Assembly: GCA_027488835.1 (NCBI GenBank)
Contig: JAIYAW010000002.1
Span: 62,001-126,000, forward strand
Length of the DNA: 64,000 nucleotides
Direction of reading: 5' to 3'
Source: Bacteroidota bacterium
GTDB lineage: Bacteria; Bacteroidota; Bacteroidia; NS11-12g; UBA955
Under the pieces are notes generated by a model, which ran no database searches, was not told the origin of the DNA, and worked only from the letters and a program-made list of their open reading frames with translations. The translations under genes were made by a program, and so were the position numbers. Position 1 is the stretch's first letter. Each line of letters opens with the position of its first letter. Shown in pieces: positions 37,307 to 47,600 of the stretch.

Positions 37307-37960
37307 GTGATTTCCTGTAAGAATCTTCAAAAAAATTACAACCAACTAGCCGTTTTAAAAGGCATTGACCTTGAAATTCAAGCAAAAGAAATTGTTTGTA
37401 TCACTGGCGAAAGCGGAGCAGGTAAAAGTACTTTGTTGCATTTACTTGGCACATTAGATGCACCTACTTCGGGTGAAATATTTTTTGAAGAAAAAGACAT
37501 TTCGTCTCTCAAAGGAAATCAACTTGCGGATTTTAGAAATAAAAATATTGGATTCGTATTTCAGTTTCATCAACTGATACCTGAATTTTCAGCCATTGAA
37601 AATGTAATTGTTCCCATGCTAATTGCCAAAAAATCAATGAGTGAAGCAAACACTGCAGCAGTGCGAATATTGACATACTTGGGACTAGGAGAGCGTTTGG
37701 CGCACAAACCTTCTCAATTGTCGGGTGGGGAGCAACAGCGCGTAGCCATTGCTAGGGCATTGATTATGAATCCGAAAGTTATCTTAGCAGATGAGCCAAG
37801 TGGGAATTTAGATTCAAAAAACGCCAAATTTATTCACGAATTATTTTTCAAAATGAGGGACGATTTTAACTTGACATTTATTATTGTAACACACAATCCC
37901 GAATTAGCTCAAATGGCTGACCGCCAAATTGTGCTGAAAGACGGTCAGTTGGCTAACTAA
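37307..37960 (+). CDS. ABC transporter ATP-binding protein, LolD-like
   Basis: A 217-residue ATPase subunit of the LolD/MacB type. Walker [16 protein letters not shown] is at about 34-48, the Q-loop is [12 protein letters not shown], the signature [15 protein letters not shown] is at about 137-151, Walker B is [13 protein letters not shown], and the H-loop is [10 protein letters not shown]. This group usually powers extraction of lipoproteins from the inner membrane or related export. No permease gene is adjacent, so the partner is elsewhere. The start is GTG at 37307, about 32 bases after the -7 box. It ends before a bidirectional terminator. Confidence 0.9.
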   Translation: MISCKNLQKNYNQLAVLKGIDLEIQAKEIVCITGESGAGKSTLLHLLGTLDAPTSGEIFFEEKDISSLKGNQLADFRNKNIGFVFQFHQLIPEFSAIENVIVPMLIAKKSMSEANTAAVRILTYLGLGERLAHKPSQLSGGEQQRVAIARALIMNPKVILADEPSGNLDSKNAKFIHELFFKMRDDFNLTFIIVTHNPELAQMADRQIVLKDGQLAN

Positions 37961-37987
37961 AGTCGTTCAATAAAAATATCAAAAATA

Positions 37988-38019
37988 AAAAAGGCTGTTT
38001 CACTTGAAACAGCCTTTTT
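37988..38019. terminator. Bidirectional intrinsic terminator
   Basis: Perfect 14-base stem (37988-38001 with 38006-38019), 4-base loop ACTT, core GGCTGTTTC, flanked by A and T runs. It serves the LolD-like gene and the convergent CsgG-like gene. Confidence 0.92.
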
Positions 38020-38047
38020 CTTTGTATCAATTCAAAAAATTAAATGT

Positions 38048-39232
38048 TTAATCTTGGCGCAATGTTCTGCGGTCTTTGCCATTCCAACCAACCGAAACAC
38101 CCCAACGCAAACCGTGTGTGCTTGGCATGCAGAATAGGTTTATTGGTAAATTTAATTTTCCAGAACGGAATGTTTTACCAGCGGCAAATAAAAATCCGGT
38201 GGTTATGGTTACATCCCCACGACTGTCAGGTCGTTCTTCGATACTTGCATTTGGATTTTTTATTTTAAATTCATTTGCTTCTGGACTACCTTCCAATAAA
38301 AATGAACCCGTTGCGTAATCTGTTGTATTGCTTGGGTTGCTCCAATATCCTTTTGCATAACTACCAAAAGAAAAGTTGGGACCAAAAGCAAATTCCCAAC
38401 CGGTGGTATTATTACGAATACCATTTAAAAAGTTGATACTCGGAATGAATCTTCCTTGGTCTAATCCAGTTACCATTGGTACAAATTCAAACAATGCTTG
38501 GAAATTGCCTTCGTTCAAGTATTGTTTCTCAAATTGGTAACCGAACTGGAACATTGCTGCGGTGGAGCCATATCCGCCGGCATAACCACCTTTGGCTTCT
38601 GGTGCTTTTAAAACAGCAGCACCAACTCCTGTTAAAAACACACCACCCATTCTTGGGCCATCATTTTGCAAACGCAATTCGTATGGATTGTTGATTGTAT
38701 TATCCAATTCAGACACTTTGGTTAACTTATCAACCATGTCTTTGTCGTTTGGCTGATCAAATAATTCATTCAATACAATGCGAATCATTTGAAAGTCGTT
38801 TCCTTGAATGAGCAAAAACTCTCTGGTTTTCATTTTTTCGAAAACACCTTTGTTTACATCAAGTAATCTAAATGTAACTGCAATATTATTTCCCAATTCA
38901 GAAATAGAACCGGTAATCATTTTGTCTACTTTTAATCTTTTACCAATGTCTTGCAAACAAATTTTAGAAAAGCATCCATTTAATTTTAAAGTATCTTTTT
39001 TTGCTAAATATTCAATGTCGTATTTGTCCATTACTTCATATTGACCAATGCGGATAAGTTCATTGATTAAATATTGAATCACTTGTTGCTGATTCATTTG
39101 ATGCGCGCGGCTGTCGAAGTCAACTATGGCAATACTCGGTTTAGGGTTTTCGGCTGTTTGTGACTTTAAATGGTTCATATTTAGCATCAAAAACGCGGAA
39201 ATTAAAAAAGAATTAATGATTATTTTTTTCAT
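38048..39232 (-). CDS. Exported CsgG-like protein with beta-barrel-like C-terminus
   Basis: A 394-residue protein. A signal peptide (about 1-25) is followed by a domain of about 145 residues resembling CsgG/TolB-N: KPSIAIVDFDSRAHQ, LINELIRIGQYEVMDKYDIE, then VDKMITGSISELGNNIAVTFRLLDV. From about 195 on, the sequence becomes Gly/aromatic-rich and beta-like (GGVFLTGVGAAVL, WEFAFGPNFSFGSYAKGYW). It resembles an outer-membrane barrel, ending in LRQD and not in an aromatic. No lipobox is present, unlike classical CsgG. Role unknown, but an envelope or secretion-related one is likely. It is not part of a curli operon, since no other curli genes are nearby. Confidence 0.65.
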   Translation of the reverse strand: MKKIIINSFLISAFLMLNMNHLKSQTAENPKPSIAIVDFDSRAHQMNQQQVIQYLINELIRIGQYEVMDKYDIEYLAKKDTLKLNGCFSKICLQDIGKRLKVDKMITGSISELGNNIAVTFRLLDVNKGVFEKMKTREFLLIQGNDFQMIRIVLNELFDQPNDKDMVDKLTKVSELDNTINNPYELRLQNDGPRMGGVFLTGVGAAVLKAPEAKGGYAGGYGSTAAMFQFGYQFEKQYLNEGNFQALFEFVPMVTGLDQGRFIPSINFLNGIRNNTTGWEFAFGPNFSFGSYAKGYWSNPSNTTDYATGSFLLEGSPEANEFKIKNPNASIEERPDSRGDVTITTGFLFAAGKTFRSGKLNLPINLFCMPSTHGLRWGVSVGWNGKDRRTLRQD

Positions 39233-39453
39233 AATTTTATGGTTTTTTTATAGAGCAAATATCATTGCAATAAATTTGCAAAACAAATTCACGAAAACAC
39301 CAAAACGGTAAAAAATCATAAAAAAACTTGTTTAAAAGGGAAAAAAGAGCATTTTTGTTGTGGAGTTATCTCATTTGAAGAAAAAATTCATTTTCATTAT
39401 TAAAATACCTTAAAAATCAAATTAGCAATTACGGATTAACGCAAAAAATAATT

Positions 39454-40449
39454 ATGACAGAAAGAAAATTTCAAATCGCATTTGTTGAGTTATTAAAGAA
39501 TTCAGTACCCGCTCATATTAATTTGGCGGAGGAATTGAGCAGTAGAATGTCTATGAGCTTAGATAGTGTTTACCGAAGATTGCGTTGCGAAACAGATTTT
39601 TCATTAGAAGAATCCTTGCAAATAGCGGAACAATTCAATATTTCTATAGCCAATTTAATAGCTTCTCACACCAATATGGTGACGTTTAGAGCCAATAACT
39701 TAAATGATAATTCTGATTCTTTTGCGGGTTATTTGAGAGTATTGCATGCCGATCTGGATTGGTTGCGTAATTCTCCCAATGCCTCAGTTACCTATGCTGC
39801 GGAAGATTTGCCTGTTTTTTATAATTTCTTTTTTCCAGAATTGGCCAGATTTAAAATGTGTTATTGGAATAAGTCTACATTGAATTCTCCTGCTTTTCAG
39901 GGTTTGAGTGTTGAAGATGTAGCAGTTCCTGTTGATTGGGCTGCTGAAGCTGCCAAAATTAGAGAAGCATTTATGAGAATCCCATCTACTGAAATTTGGC
40001 ATGAAGACACATTGAAAAGTACACTTAAACAAATTCAATTTTATTGGGCTGCAGGTTTTTTCAAACATAAAGATACCTATCTAAATGTGTTAAATGAACT
40101 AATTCAATTAATTGAAATGGTAAAAAAACAAGCAGAAGCAGGCAAAAAATACAATCCATTAACAAAAGAATATTCTGAAATGGATTATACCCTTTATGCT
40201 TGTGATTTAATGATTGGCAACAATTGTGTTTATTTGAAATCAGATAATAAAAGTGCGAGTTATTTAGGCTATAATACCTTTAATTTCATTCAAACCAAGA
40301 ATGATTATTTTAACAGACAAACAGAAGAATGGTTGAGTAATTTAATTTCTAAAAGTGATAAGGTGAGTCAGATTTCAGAAAAAACGAGAAATCAGTTTTT
40401 TATGAATTTATTATCATACATAGACCGAATTAAAGTACAAATTCTTTAA
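39454..40449 (+). CDS. HTH-domain protein of unknown function
   Basis: A 331-residue protein I do not recognise by name. The N-terminal 70 residues look like a Cro/XRE-type helix-turn-helix: INLAEELSSRMSMSLDSVYRRL, then ETDFSLEESLQIAEQFNISIANL. The remaining 260 residues are helical with no enzyme motif (ASYLGYNTFNFIQTKND and an aromatic-rich centre). It is probably a transcription regulator with a large sensory or dimerisation part, by inference. It ends 4 bases before recQ and could be co-transcribed with it. A perfect TAAATTTG box lies far upstream at 39271, leaving a long AT-rich leader if used. Confidence 0.6.
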   Translation: MTERKFQIAFVELLKNSVPAHINLAEELSSRMSMSLDSVYRRLRCETDFSLEESLQIAEQFNISIANLIASHTNMVTFRANNLNDNSDSFAGYLRVLHADLDWLRNSPNASVTYAAEDLPVFYNFFFPELARFKMCYWNKSTLNSPAFQGLSVEDVAVPVDWAAEAAKIREAFMRIPSTEIWHEDTLKSTLKQIQFYWAAGFFKHKDTYLNVLNELIQLIEMVKKQAEAGKKYNPLTKEYSEMDYTLYACDLMIGNNCVYLKSDNKSASYLGYNTFNFIQTKNDYFNRQTEEWLSNLISKSDKVSQISEKTRNQFFMNLLSYIDRIKVQIL

Positions 40450-40453
40450 AAGC

Positions 40454-42340
40454 ATGTCCTCAACACCCGAGCAAATACTGCTCAAATTTTGGAAATACGA
40501 TAAGTTTAGGCCCGGTCAAATAGAAATTGTTCGCTCTATTTTGAACCAACAAGATGTATTGGCATTGTTGCCAACTGGTGGCGGTAAAAGTATTTGTTTT
40601 CAAGTTCCTGCGCTGATTTTAGGAGGATTAACCCTCGTGGTTTCTCCATTAATTGCACTAATGAAGGATCAAGTTGATGGACTAAAAGACAAAGGCATAT
40701 CCGCCATTTATATTCATAGCGGACAAACTTGGTCGGAAATAAAGCTCATTATGGAAAATGCTTTAAAAGGCCACTACCAATTGCTTTATGTGTCGCCAGA
40801 AAGATTAACTTCAAAAAACTTTGAGGGATATTTGGAGAATCTACCCATAAAACTACTGGTTGTTGATGAGGCCCACTGTGTTTCCATGTGGGGAAAGGAT
40901 TTTCGTCCTTCGTTTCTCAAGATTTCACAAGTGAGAAAATTCATACCTAAGGTGCCCATTTGCGCCTTTACTGCAAGCGCTCCACAATGGATTCAGAATG
41001 ACGTCATTCAGGGGTTGGCTTTACGCAATGTGCAAATTCATCAGGGTTCTTTTGATAGGAATAATCTTGTTTTTTATGCAATTGAAACAGAAAACAAAAG
41101 TGGGGTCTTGTTAAATTCTCTTCAAAAATCTCAAGGTTGTAGCATTGTATTTTCAAATACAAGAAGGGAAGTACAAGAAATTGCAAGGTTTTTGGAGAAG
41201 AACAATATTTCTGCGCATTTTTACCACGGTGGACTCGATTCTGTTACACGATCGAAGCGACAACAAGAATGGATACAAAACAAGGTTCGTGTGATGGTTT
41301 GTACAAACGCATTCGGAATGGGAGTTGATAAGCCCGACGTCCGTTATGTCTATCACATGATGCCTTCTGCAACACCTGAAGATTATTATCAGGAAGCTGG
41401 AAGGGCGGGGCGAGATGGGAAATTAAGCTATTGCGTGATGCTGCACCAACACCAAGATTGGAATCAATTGTTTAAACATGTTGAGAACCAACATCCCTCA
41501 GAGCAAGCCTGTAATAGGGCTTACCATGCAATCATGAATTCTGTTGGAATTGCTCCAGGATATGGGTATCAAGTATCGTATCCTGTAGATTTTCAAAAAA
41601 TTGCAGACAATTATAAAATACCAATGTTTGAGCTTTATTATGCGGCAAAAGCAATAGAGTCAATGGGACAATGGCAACTGAGTGAAGGGGTTAAAACACC
41701 TTCAAGGGTTAAGTTTATTTATGATTTTCAATCGGTTTACGACTTTAAACTGCGTTATCCCGTTTATGAACCTATTATTGATGTTCTTTTAAGATCTTTC
41801 GGAGGGATATTTGATGCACATGCAATTATATATGAAGTACAGTTGGCAAAAAGAGTGAGGGCAACCGAAACACAAATTATTCAATGGTTAACACAATTGC
41901 ACAAAGCCAAAATGATTGAATATTTGCCAAGAACAGAAGATCCTTTGGTTACCCTGTTGGAAGACCGCTCTATGTATCCCTCATTTAAAATGTCCGTTAT
42001 TCAAGAGCTTAAAGCCAGAAGAATCAATGCGGTGCAAAAAATGGAAAAATATAGCAATTTACAAGACTGTAGGTCGGTTTTTTGGATTGAACACTTTACC
42101 AAAATTCAAAATGAACCTTGTGGTCAATGCGATAATTGTAAAAAATACAAATTGAAGCCCACCGTTTTATCCATTCAAAACCAAATATTTCAATTGCTTG
42201 TAACAGAAATATCTTTGGATGACTTTTCTTTGAATGTGCCACACCAATTTAAAGACGATTATTTTGCAGTATTGAATGAATTAATTGATAGAAAGAAAGT
42301 AGGTAAAACGGAAAATAATCTATTATTTTTGAACGCTTGA
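40454..42340 (+). CDS. recQ: RecQ-family ATP-dependent DNA helicase
   Basis: A 3'-5' superfamily 2 helicase of 628 residues. Walker A ALLPTGGGKSICFQVP is at about 37-52, motif II reads VVDEAHCVSMWGKDFRP, motif III is AFTASAP, and motif VI is YYQEAGRAGRDGK. The zinc cysteines (CRSVF and CGQCDNC at about 556-562) are present but sit near the C-terminus. In E. coli RecQ they directly follow the core at about 380-400. About 200 residues without a clear known domain separate core and zinc cluster, and no HRDC domain is visible. The stop overlaps the TTG start of the next gene (TTGA). Confidence 0.9.
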   Translation: MSSTPEQILLKFWKYDKFRPGQIEIVRSILNQQDVLALLPTGGGKSICFQVPALILGGLTLVVSPLIALMKDQVDGLKDKGISAIYIHSGQTWSEIKLIMENALKGHYQLLYVSPERLTSKNFEGYLENLPIKLLVVDEAHCVSMWGKDFRPSFLKISQVRKFIPKVPICAFTASAPQWIQNDVIQGLALRNVQIHQGSFDRNNLVFYAIETENKSGVLLNSLQKSQGCSIVFSNTRREVQEIARFLEKNNISAHFYHGGLDSVTRSKRQQEWIQNKVRVMVCTNAFGMGVDKPDVRYVYHMMPSATPEDYYQEAGRAGRDGKLSYCVMLHQHQDWNQLFKHVENQHPSEQACNRAYHAIMNSVGIAPGYGYQVSYPVDFQKIADNYKIPMFELYYAAKAIESMGQWQLSEGVKTPSRVKFIYDFQSVYDFKLRYPVYEPIIDVLLRSFGGIFDAHAIIYEVQLAKRVRATETQIIQWLTQLHKAKMIEYLPRTEDPLVTLLEDRSMYPSFKMSVIQELKARRINAVQKMEKYSNLQDCRSVFWIEHFTKIQNEPCGQCDNCKKYKLKPTVLSIQNQIFQLLVTEISLDDFSLNVPHQFKDDYFAVLNELIDRKKVGKTENNLLFLNA

Positions 42341-43419
42341 AAATTCTTTTTACTGTCACTAACGATTTGAACTACGACCAACGAATGAACAGAATTTGTT
42401 CAACTTTGACCGATGCCGGAGCCGATGTTTGGCTAATTGGTCGTTTGAGAAATGATTCAATAGCATTAACAGACAAACCTTACCAACAAAAAAGATTGAA
42501 CTGTATTTTTCAATCGGGGAAATTATTTTATGTAGAATTCAATATTCGTTTGTTTTTTTATTTGATTTTTCAATCTTTTGATAAATTGTGCTCTATAGAT
42601 TTGGATACAGTACTGCCAGGATTAGCAGTTTGTAAGTTAAAAAACAAGAAGCACTTTTACGATGCCCATGAACTATTTCCTTTTGTGCCTGAAGTCATAA
42701 ACCGGCCGAGCGTTCAAAAATTTTGGATGTGGGTGGAAAAGTTGACTTTCAAACATTCAAATTCAGTGTATACTGTTGGTGGGGCAATTGCCGATTGGTT
42801 TCAAAACCAATACAACAAACAAGTTGCTGTTGTTAGGAATATGCCCATAATTACGGAAAGTACAGATTTTTGCGATATCGATTTGCCCGATGAACCATTT
42901 ATTTTATATCAAGGTGCATTGAATGAAGGTAGGGGATTAGAAATTTTATTGAACGTTTTGGTTGATACAAGCTATCATTTGGTAATAGTAGGAGAAGGCG
43001 ATTTGAGCGCTTTATTGAAGACAAGAACAAAGGAATTAAACTTAGAAAGTCAAGTGCATTTTGTCGGATTTGTGGTGCCTTCAAAACTTCCCTCAATAAC
43101 AAAAAGGGCTTTTGTGGGATACAATGTGAGCGAAAATTTAGGGTTAAGTTATTATTATTCTTTGAATAATAAATTCTTCGACTACGTAGCAGCAGAATTG
43201 CCGTCGCTGGTAAACAACTTTCCTGAATATACGAAATTAATGGCAGATTTTCAAGTAGGGCTCCCTACAGAATACAATAAAATTTCAATTCGTAATAATT
43301 TAGATTTGATTTATTCTAATAACTTGACACATCAAGTATTAAAAGAACAATGTAAATTGGCCAAGCAAGTTTGGAATTGGAAAATGGAATCACAACGAAT
43401 AATCGAGATTTACTTCTAA
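42337..43419 (+). CDS. Glycosyltransferase, GT4-like
   Basis: A 360-residue GT-B type glycosyltransferase. The N-terminal half starts with KILFTVTNDLNYDQRMNRI. The C-terminal nucleotide-sugar half shows FILYQGALNEGRGLEILL (about 188-205), YHLVIVGEGDLSALL and a variant of the EX7E region (VGYNVSENLGLSYYYSLNNK). The start is TTG at 42337, overlapping the recQ stop by 3 to 4 bases. It overlaps the next glycosyltransferase gene by one base (TAATG). Together they are probably surface-polysaccharide enzymes. Donor and acceptor sugars cannot be told from sequence. Confidence 0.85.
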   Translation: MKILFTVTNDLNYDQRMNRICSTLTDAGADVWLIGRLRNDSIALTDKPYQQKRLNCIFQSGKLFYVEFNIRLFFYLIFQSFDKLCSIDLDTVLPGLAVCKLKNKKHFYDAHELFPFVPEVINRPSVQKFWMWVEKLTFKHSNSVYTVGGAIADWFQNQYNKQVAVVRNMPIITESTDFCDIDLPDEPFILYQGALNEGRGLEILLNVLVDTSYHLVIVGEGDLSALLKTRTKELNLESQVHFVGFVVPSKLPSITKRAFVGYNVSENLGLSYYYSLNNKFFDYVAAELPSLVNNFPEYTKLMADFQVGLPTEYNKISIRNNLDLIYSNNLTHQVLKEQCKLAKQVWNWKMESQRIIEIYF

Positions 43420-44561
43420 TGGAAAACGCGAAATTCAAACACGTGCATGTAGTAGCTTTTGATTTGCCATTTCCACCAAATTACGGCGGTTCAACCGACA
43501 TGTATTTTAAGTTGGTGCATTTGCAAAAGTTAGGAATTTCGGTCACCCTCCATGTTTTTTTATATGATGGAAAAGAAAAAGCGCCAGATTTAGAAAAAGT
43601 AACGTTTAAAACGATTTATTACTCTAGGAAGAGGTATAAAAATCCATTTTTTGGCAAATTACCGTATATTGTTAAAACACGAAAAAATGATGAATTATTT
43701 CAAAATTTGTTATTGGATATTTCGCCAATTTTGTTTGAGGGACTTCACACTACGTATTACTTGAATCATCCACTTCTAATCGATAGAATTAGGGTAGTTA
43801 GGGCACACAATGTTGAACATAATTATTATGCTGCATTGGAGAAAGCAGAAGATAGTTTTTTTAAGAAGTTATTCTTTAGGATTGAGGCTGAACGGTTGAG
43901 GAAATATGAAAGTGTTTTGCTTCAAGCAAATGGAATTGCAGGAATATCGCCTGCTGAAACCAATTATTTGAATCAAGCCTATGGAAATACTCAATATATT
44001 CCTGCATTTCATGCGAACTCTGATGTGGTGTCAAGATTGGGGAAGGGTGAATTTGTTTTGTACCATGGTAATTTGTCAGTTCCCGAGAATAATCGAGCTG
44101 CGCTTTATTTGGTAGAAGAAGTTTTCCCATTGGTAAATAGACCATGTATAATTTCGGGATCAAATCCCTCAAAGAAATTAATAAAAGCCATTTCCAAACA
44201 TGATAATATTACACTTAGGGCCAATATTTCCACAGAGGAAATCTTGGAATTAATTGAAAGCGCCCATGTGAACGCAATGGTTACATTTCAATCCACTGGA
44301 ATCAAATTGAAATTATTGAATTCGCTATACCGTGGAAGATTTGTTGTGGCAAACACGGCCATGGTTGATGAAACTCAAGTAGAAGAGTTGTGCCGTATTT
44401 CAGACAAAGCAGTTGAATTTGCTACATACATAGAAGATTGTTTTACCCAAGATTTCTGTGAAATTGAAAAATCAAAGCGAATTGAATTATTGGGTCAACT
44501 TTTTAACAACAATGAAAATGCCATTAAATTGGCAAATATGTTGAAATTAGAAATAAACTAA
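43419..44561 (+). CDS. Glycosyltransferase, GT4-like
   Basis: A 380-residue protein with a GT-B layout. The N-terminus VHVVAFDLPFPPNYGGSTDM (about 9-28) has the Gly-Gly acceptor-domain loop, and VRAHNVEHNYYAAL is typical of this group. The C-terminal half carries FVLYHGNLSVPENNRAALYL, CIISGSNPSKKL and STGIKLKLLNSLYRG. The frame is open 16 codons upstream inside the preceding gene. I chose ATG 43419 because it forms a TAATG overlap and starts MENAKFKHVHVV. It is the last gene of a recQ-GT-GT run. An 84-base gap separates it from the TPR gene. Confidence 0.85.
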   Translation: MENAKFKHVHVVAFDLPFPPNYGGSTDMYFKLVHLQKLGISVTLHVFLYDGKEKAPDLEKVTFKTIYYSRKRYKNPFFGKLPYIVKTRKNDELFQNLLLDISPILFEGLHTTYYLNHPLLIDRIRVVRAHNVEHNYYAALEKAEDSFFKKLFFRIEAERLRKYESVLLQANGIAGISPAETNYLNQAYGNTQYIPAFHANSDVVSRLGKGEFVLYHGNLSVPENNRAALYLVEEVFPLVNRPCIISGSNPSKKLIKAISKHDNITLRANISTEEILELIESAHVNAMVTFQSTGIKLKLLNSLYRGRFVVANTAMVDETQVEELCRISDKAVEFATYIEDCFTQDFCEIEKSKRIELLGQLFNNNENAIKLANMLKLEIN

Positions 44562-44632
44562 TTTACTGTACACTTTTTAACGCACTTGAATTTGTGTGAA
44601 GAAGTGCAAAAAGATTAGTCTTGCCTTGCCCT

Positions 44633-44640
44633 TACTTTTG
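44633..44640 (+). promoter_or_regulatory. -7 promoter box TACTTTTG of the TPR gene
   Basis: Perfect TAnnTTTG, 5 bases before the ATG at 44646. Confidence 0.6.
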
Positions 44641-44645
44641 AAATC

Positions 44646-47600
44646 ATGAGAAAATCTCTGTTTTTCATTCTATTGTTAATGTGTTCGTCAGTGAACGCGC
44701 AGCAACATGCTGTAAATCAATATCCTCAAATTTATTTTGATAGGGGAGTTGAATTGTATGAGGAAGGTAGATATAACGCTGCTATCTCGCAATTTGATGA
44801 ATATTTTAGAAATAGCAATTCTGCATTAATTAACACCGATGCTTCATTCTACTATGCAATGTCTAAACTAAAGGCAGAGCACGATGATGCGGTGGCGTCA
44901 GTTGTGAGTTTTTTGAATCAAAATCCTAACTCTGTTAAATCATCTCTTGCCAATATGGCATTGGGTGATTTTTATTACCGAAAGGAAAAATATTCCACGG
45001 CATTGAGTTATTACCGCAGCGTTGATTTTGGTGGGGTGAGTTTGGATATTCGCGATCAGTTTCAATTTAGAAAAGGATTTTGTTGCGTGTTTACAAAGAA
45101 ATTTAAGGAAGCGAAACAAGAGCTTGAACCCGTTTCAAAACACGGTGGACAATACCAAACGTTAAGCAAATATTATTATGGATACGCTTGTTTGATGGAA
45201 AAAGATCACGAAAATGCATTGTTGGCATTTCAATCAATCAAAGATAAAAAGTTTGAAAAAGTAAGATTTTATATAGCTCAGGTATATTACCAACTATCAA
45301 AATACGATGAAGCAATTGCTGAATTGAATCAATTATCGAGCAGTAAAGTTGCGTTGAAAGAGATTGAGTGGCTGAAAGGGAAATGCTATTTTAGAAAAAA
45401 GAATTTCGAAAATGCTTCCATTTCATTTGGGCGGTCTGGAATGTCACCTGAAAGCATGAAGGCACAAGAGCAATTTGAAATTGGATATGCTTTTGCCAAA
45501 ACTGGCGACTATAGTTCAAGTTTGCAATGGTTTAGATTGGTAGCAAAAAACAACGACAGTTTGGCGCAAATTGCGAGTTTTGAATTGGGTAATTCACTGT
45601 TGAAATTGAAAAATTTTAGAGAAGCAATGAATGCCTATTCTGAAGTTTGGCGAACAGGTTTTAATGAAGAAATAGCTGAAATATCACTATTTACCCAAGC
45701 CAAAATAGCCGTTCAGTTGGGAGAATCTAATAGCACCACATTATTGGATAAATATATCAAGTTGTTCCCGAAAACTACAAATGCAAAAGAAGCTTCAAAA
45801 TTAAAAGCGCGATTGTTGTTAAATACAGATAAGTACAGAGAAGCGGTTGCTATTTTAGAGGGTATTGACGATTTAGATCCTCAAACGGAGGAAATTTATC
45901 AGAAAGTGACATTGGCACGTGGTATGGAGTTATATAAAAGTAGAAATTGGGATGGTGCCATAAGTTTGTTTGATAAATGTATTAAGAAACAAGCAAATAA
46001 ATTGTTTTCTGCTGAGGCCTCTTATTGGAAAGCAGAATCAATTTGGCAAAGTGGAAATTCGGAAGTTGCTATGACTGCTTTTAAAGATTTCTTGGAAATG
46101 ACACAATCGAATAAAATTGACGTGTTTCCATACGCTTACTACAGTTTGGGATATATTCAGTTTACTAAGAAAAATTACAGTGATGCTGCCATGTATTTCT
46201 CTGAATTCACCAGTAAAGTGTCTGGATTGCGTTATGATGAACGTTTGGTACATGATGCTTACCTTAGATTAGGAGATTGTTACATCATGACAAAGAACTT
46301 GGAAAGTTCTGTAAAAGCGTATGCATATGTTTCCGGTAAAAATGGAGCAGATGCCGATTATGCGCTTTACCAAAGTGGAATTATTTATGGATTATTGTCT
46401 AAATCAGATGAAAAAGTTGGTGCATTAAAACGATTGAATCAAGCTTTTCCGAAGTCGCGCTTTACTATTGATGCGTACAATGACATTGCCACTGAGTATA
46501 TGTTAACCAAACGTTTTAGCGAAGCGGAGGTTTATTACAATAAAATATTAAATGAATTCCCTGGCAATGCCTTAACATCTAGGGCTTATTCTACACTTGG
46601 AAAGATTTACTATAACGAGAAGAAAATCGATCAATCTGTTGGGGCTTATACAAGTCTGTACGATAAATTTCAAGGCACAAGTGAAGCAAAATCTGCGGCC
46701 GAAATGGTTAGAACCATTTATACAGATGCGGGAAGAGCCAAAGATTATATCAAATGGGCATCTACAAGACTTGGTATTTCCAAAATGGAAGAAGATAGTT
46801 TGATGTATGAAACAGCAATGAATGCGTATGACCGTGAAGATTTTGCGCTGTCAGTAAAAAGTTTTGAAAGTTATTTGCAAGAAATGCCGGCAGGTAATTT
46901 TGTGATTGCTGCACACTATTACAAAGCAATGGCTTACGAAACACTTAAACAGCCTCAAAAAGCGATTGATGGATATCAATATGTATCAAAAGCCAATACC
47001 ATTGAATACAAAGAGGATGCAACCTTGTCTGTGTTGAGAATCTACGGAAACAATGCAACATGTGAGGAGATTTTACCTTACGTGGAAATACTTGAGCAAA
47101 TTACAAAATCAAAGGATATTCAGCGCAGGGCATGGAAATCATTGATGTTCTGTTATTCAAAGTCGAATAATACGGAGGGATTAAAAAAGGTTGCAGCTAA
47201 GGTAATGGAAGACAATTCTTCTGATGAGGATATGAAATTTGAATCTAAGATGATTTTGGCTAAATCAGATATTGCCAGCGGAGATAGAACCAAAGCATTT
47301 GTTTCTTTGAAAGATTTATATACGAACAATACCACCCGATTTGGTGCTGAAGCTAAATATTTGGAGGCAGAATTGTTGTTAACAATAGATAGTATTGAGC
47401 CTTGTAAAGAGGCTTGCTATGCTGTACTTGATGTATTCAATGCGTATGATTTATGGGTAGGTAAATCATTGTTGCTTTTGGGTGATGCATTTGCCAAAGA
47501 AGGCGACTTATTCAATGCAAAGGTTACATGGAATACCATTGTAGAGAACTTTAGTGATAAGATAATCTTAGCAGACGCTAAAAAGCGTTTAAAAGAAAAC

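Noticed and set aside
37223-37345. 41-codon upstream extension of sucC
   Set aside because: It runs across the promoter region and into the start of the LolD-like gene, while ATG 37222 gives the conserved SucC N-terminus.
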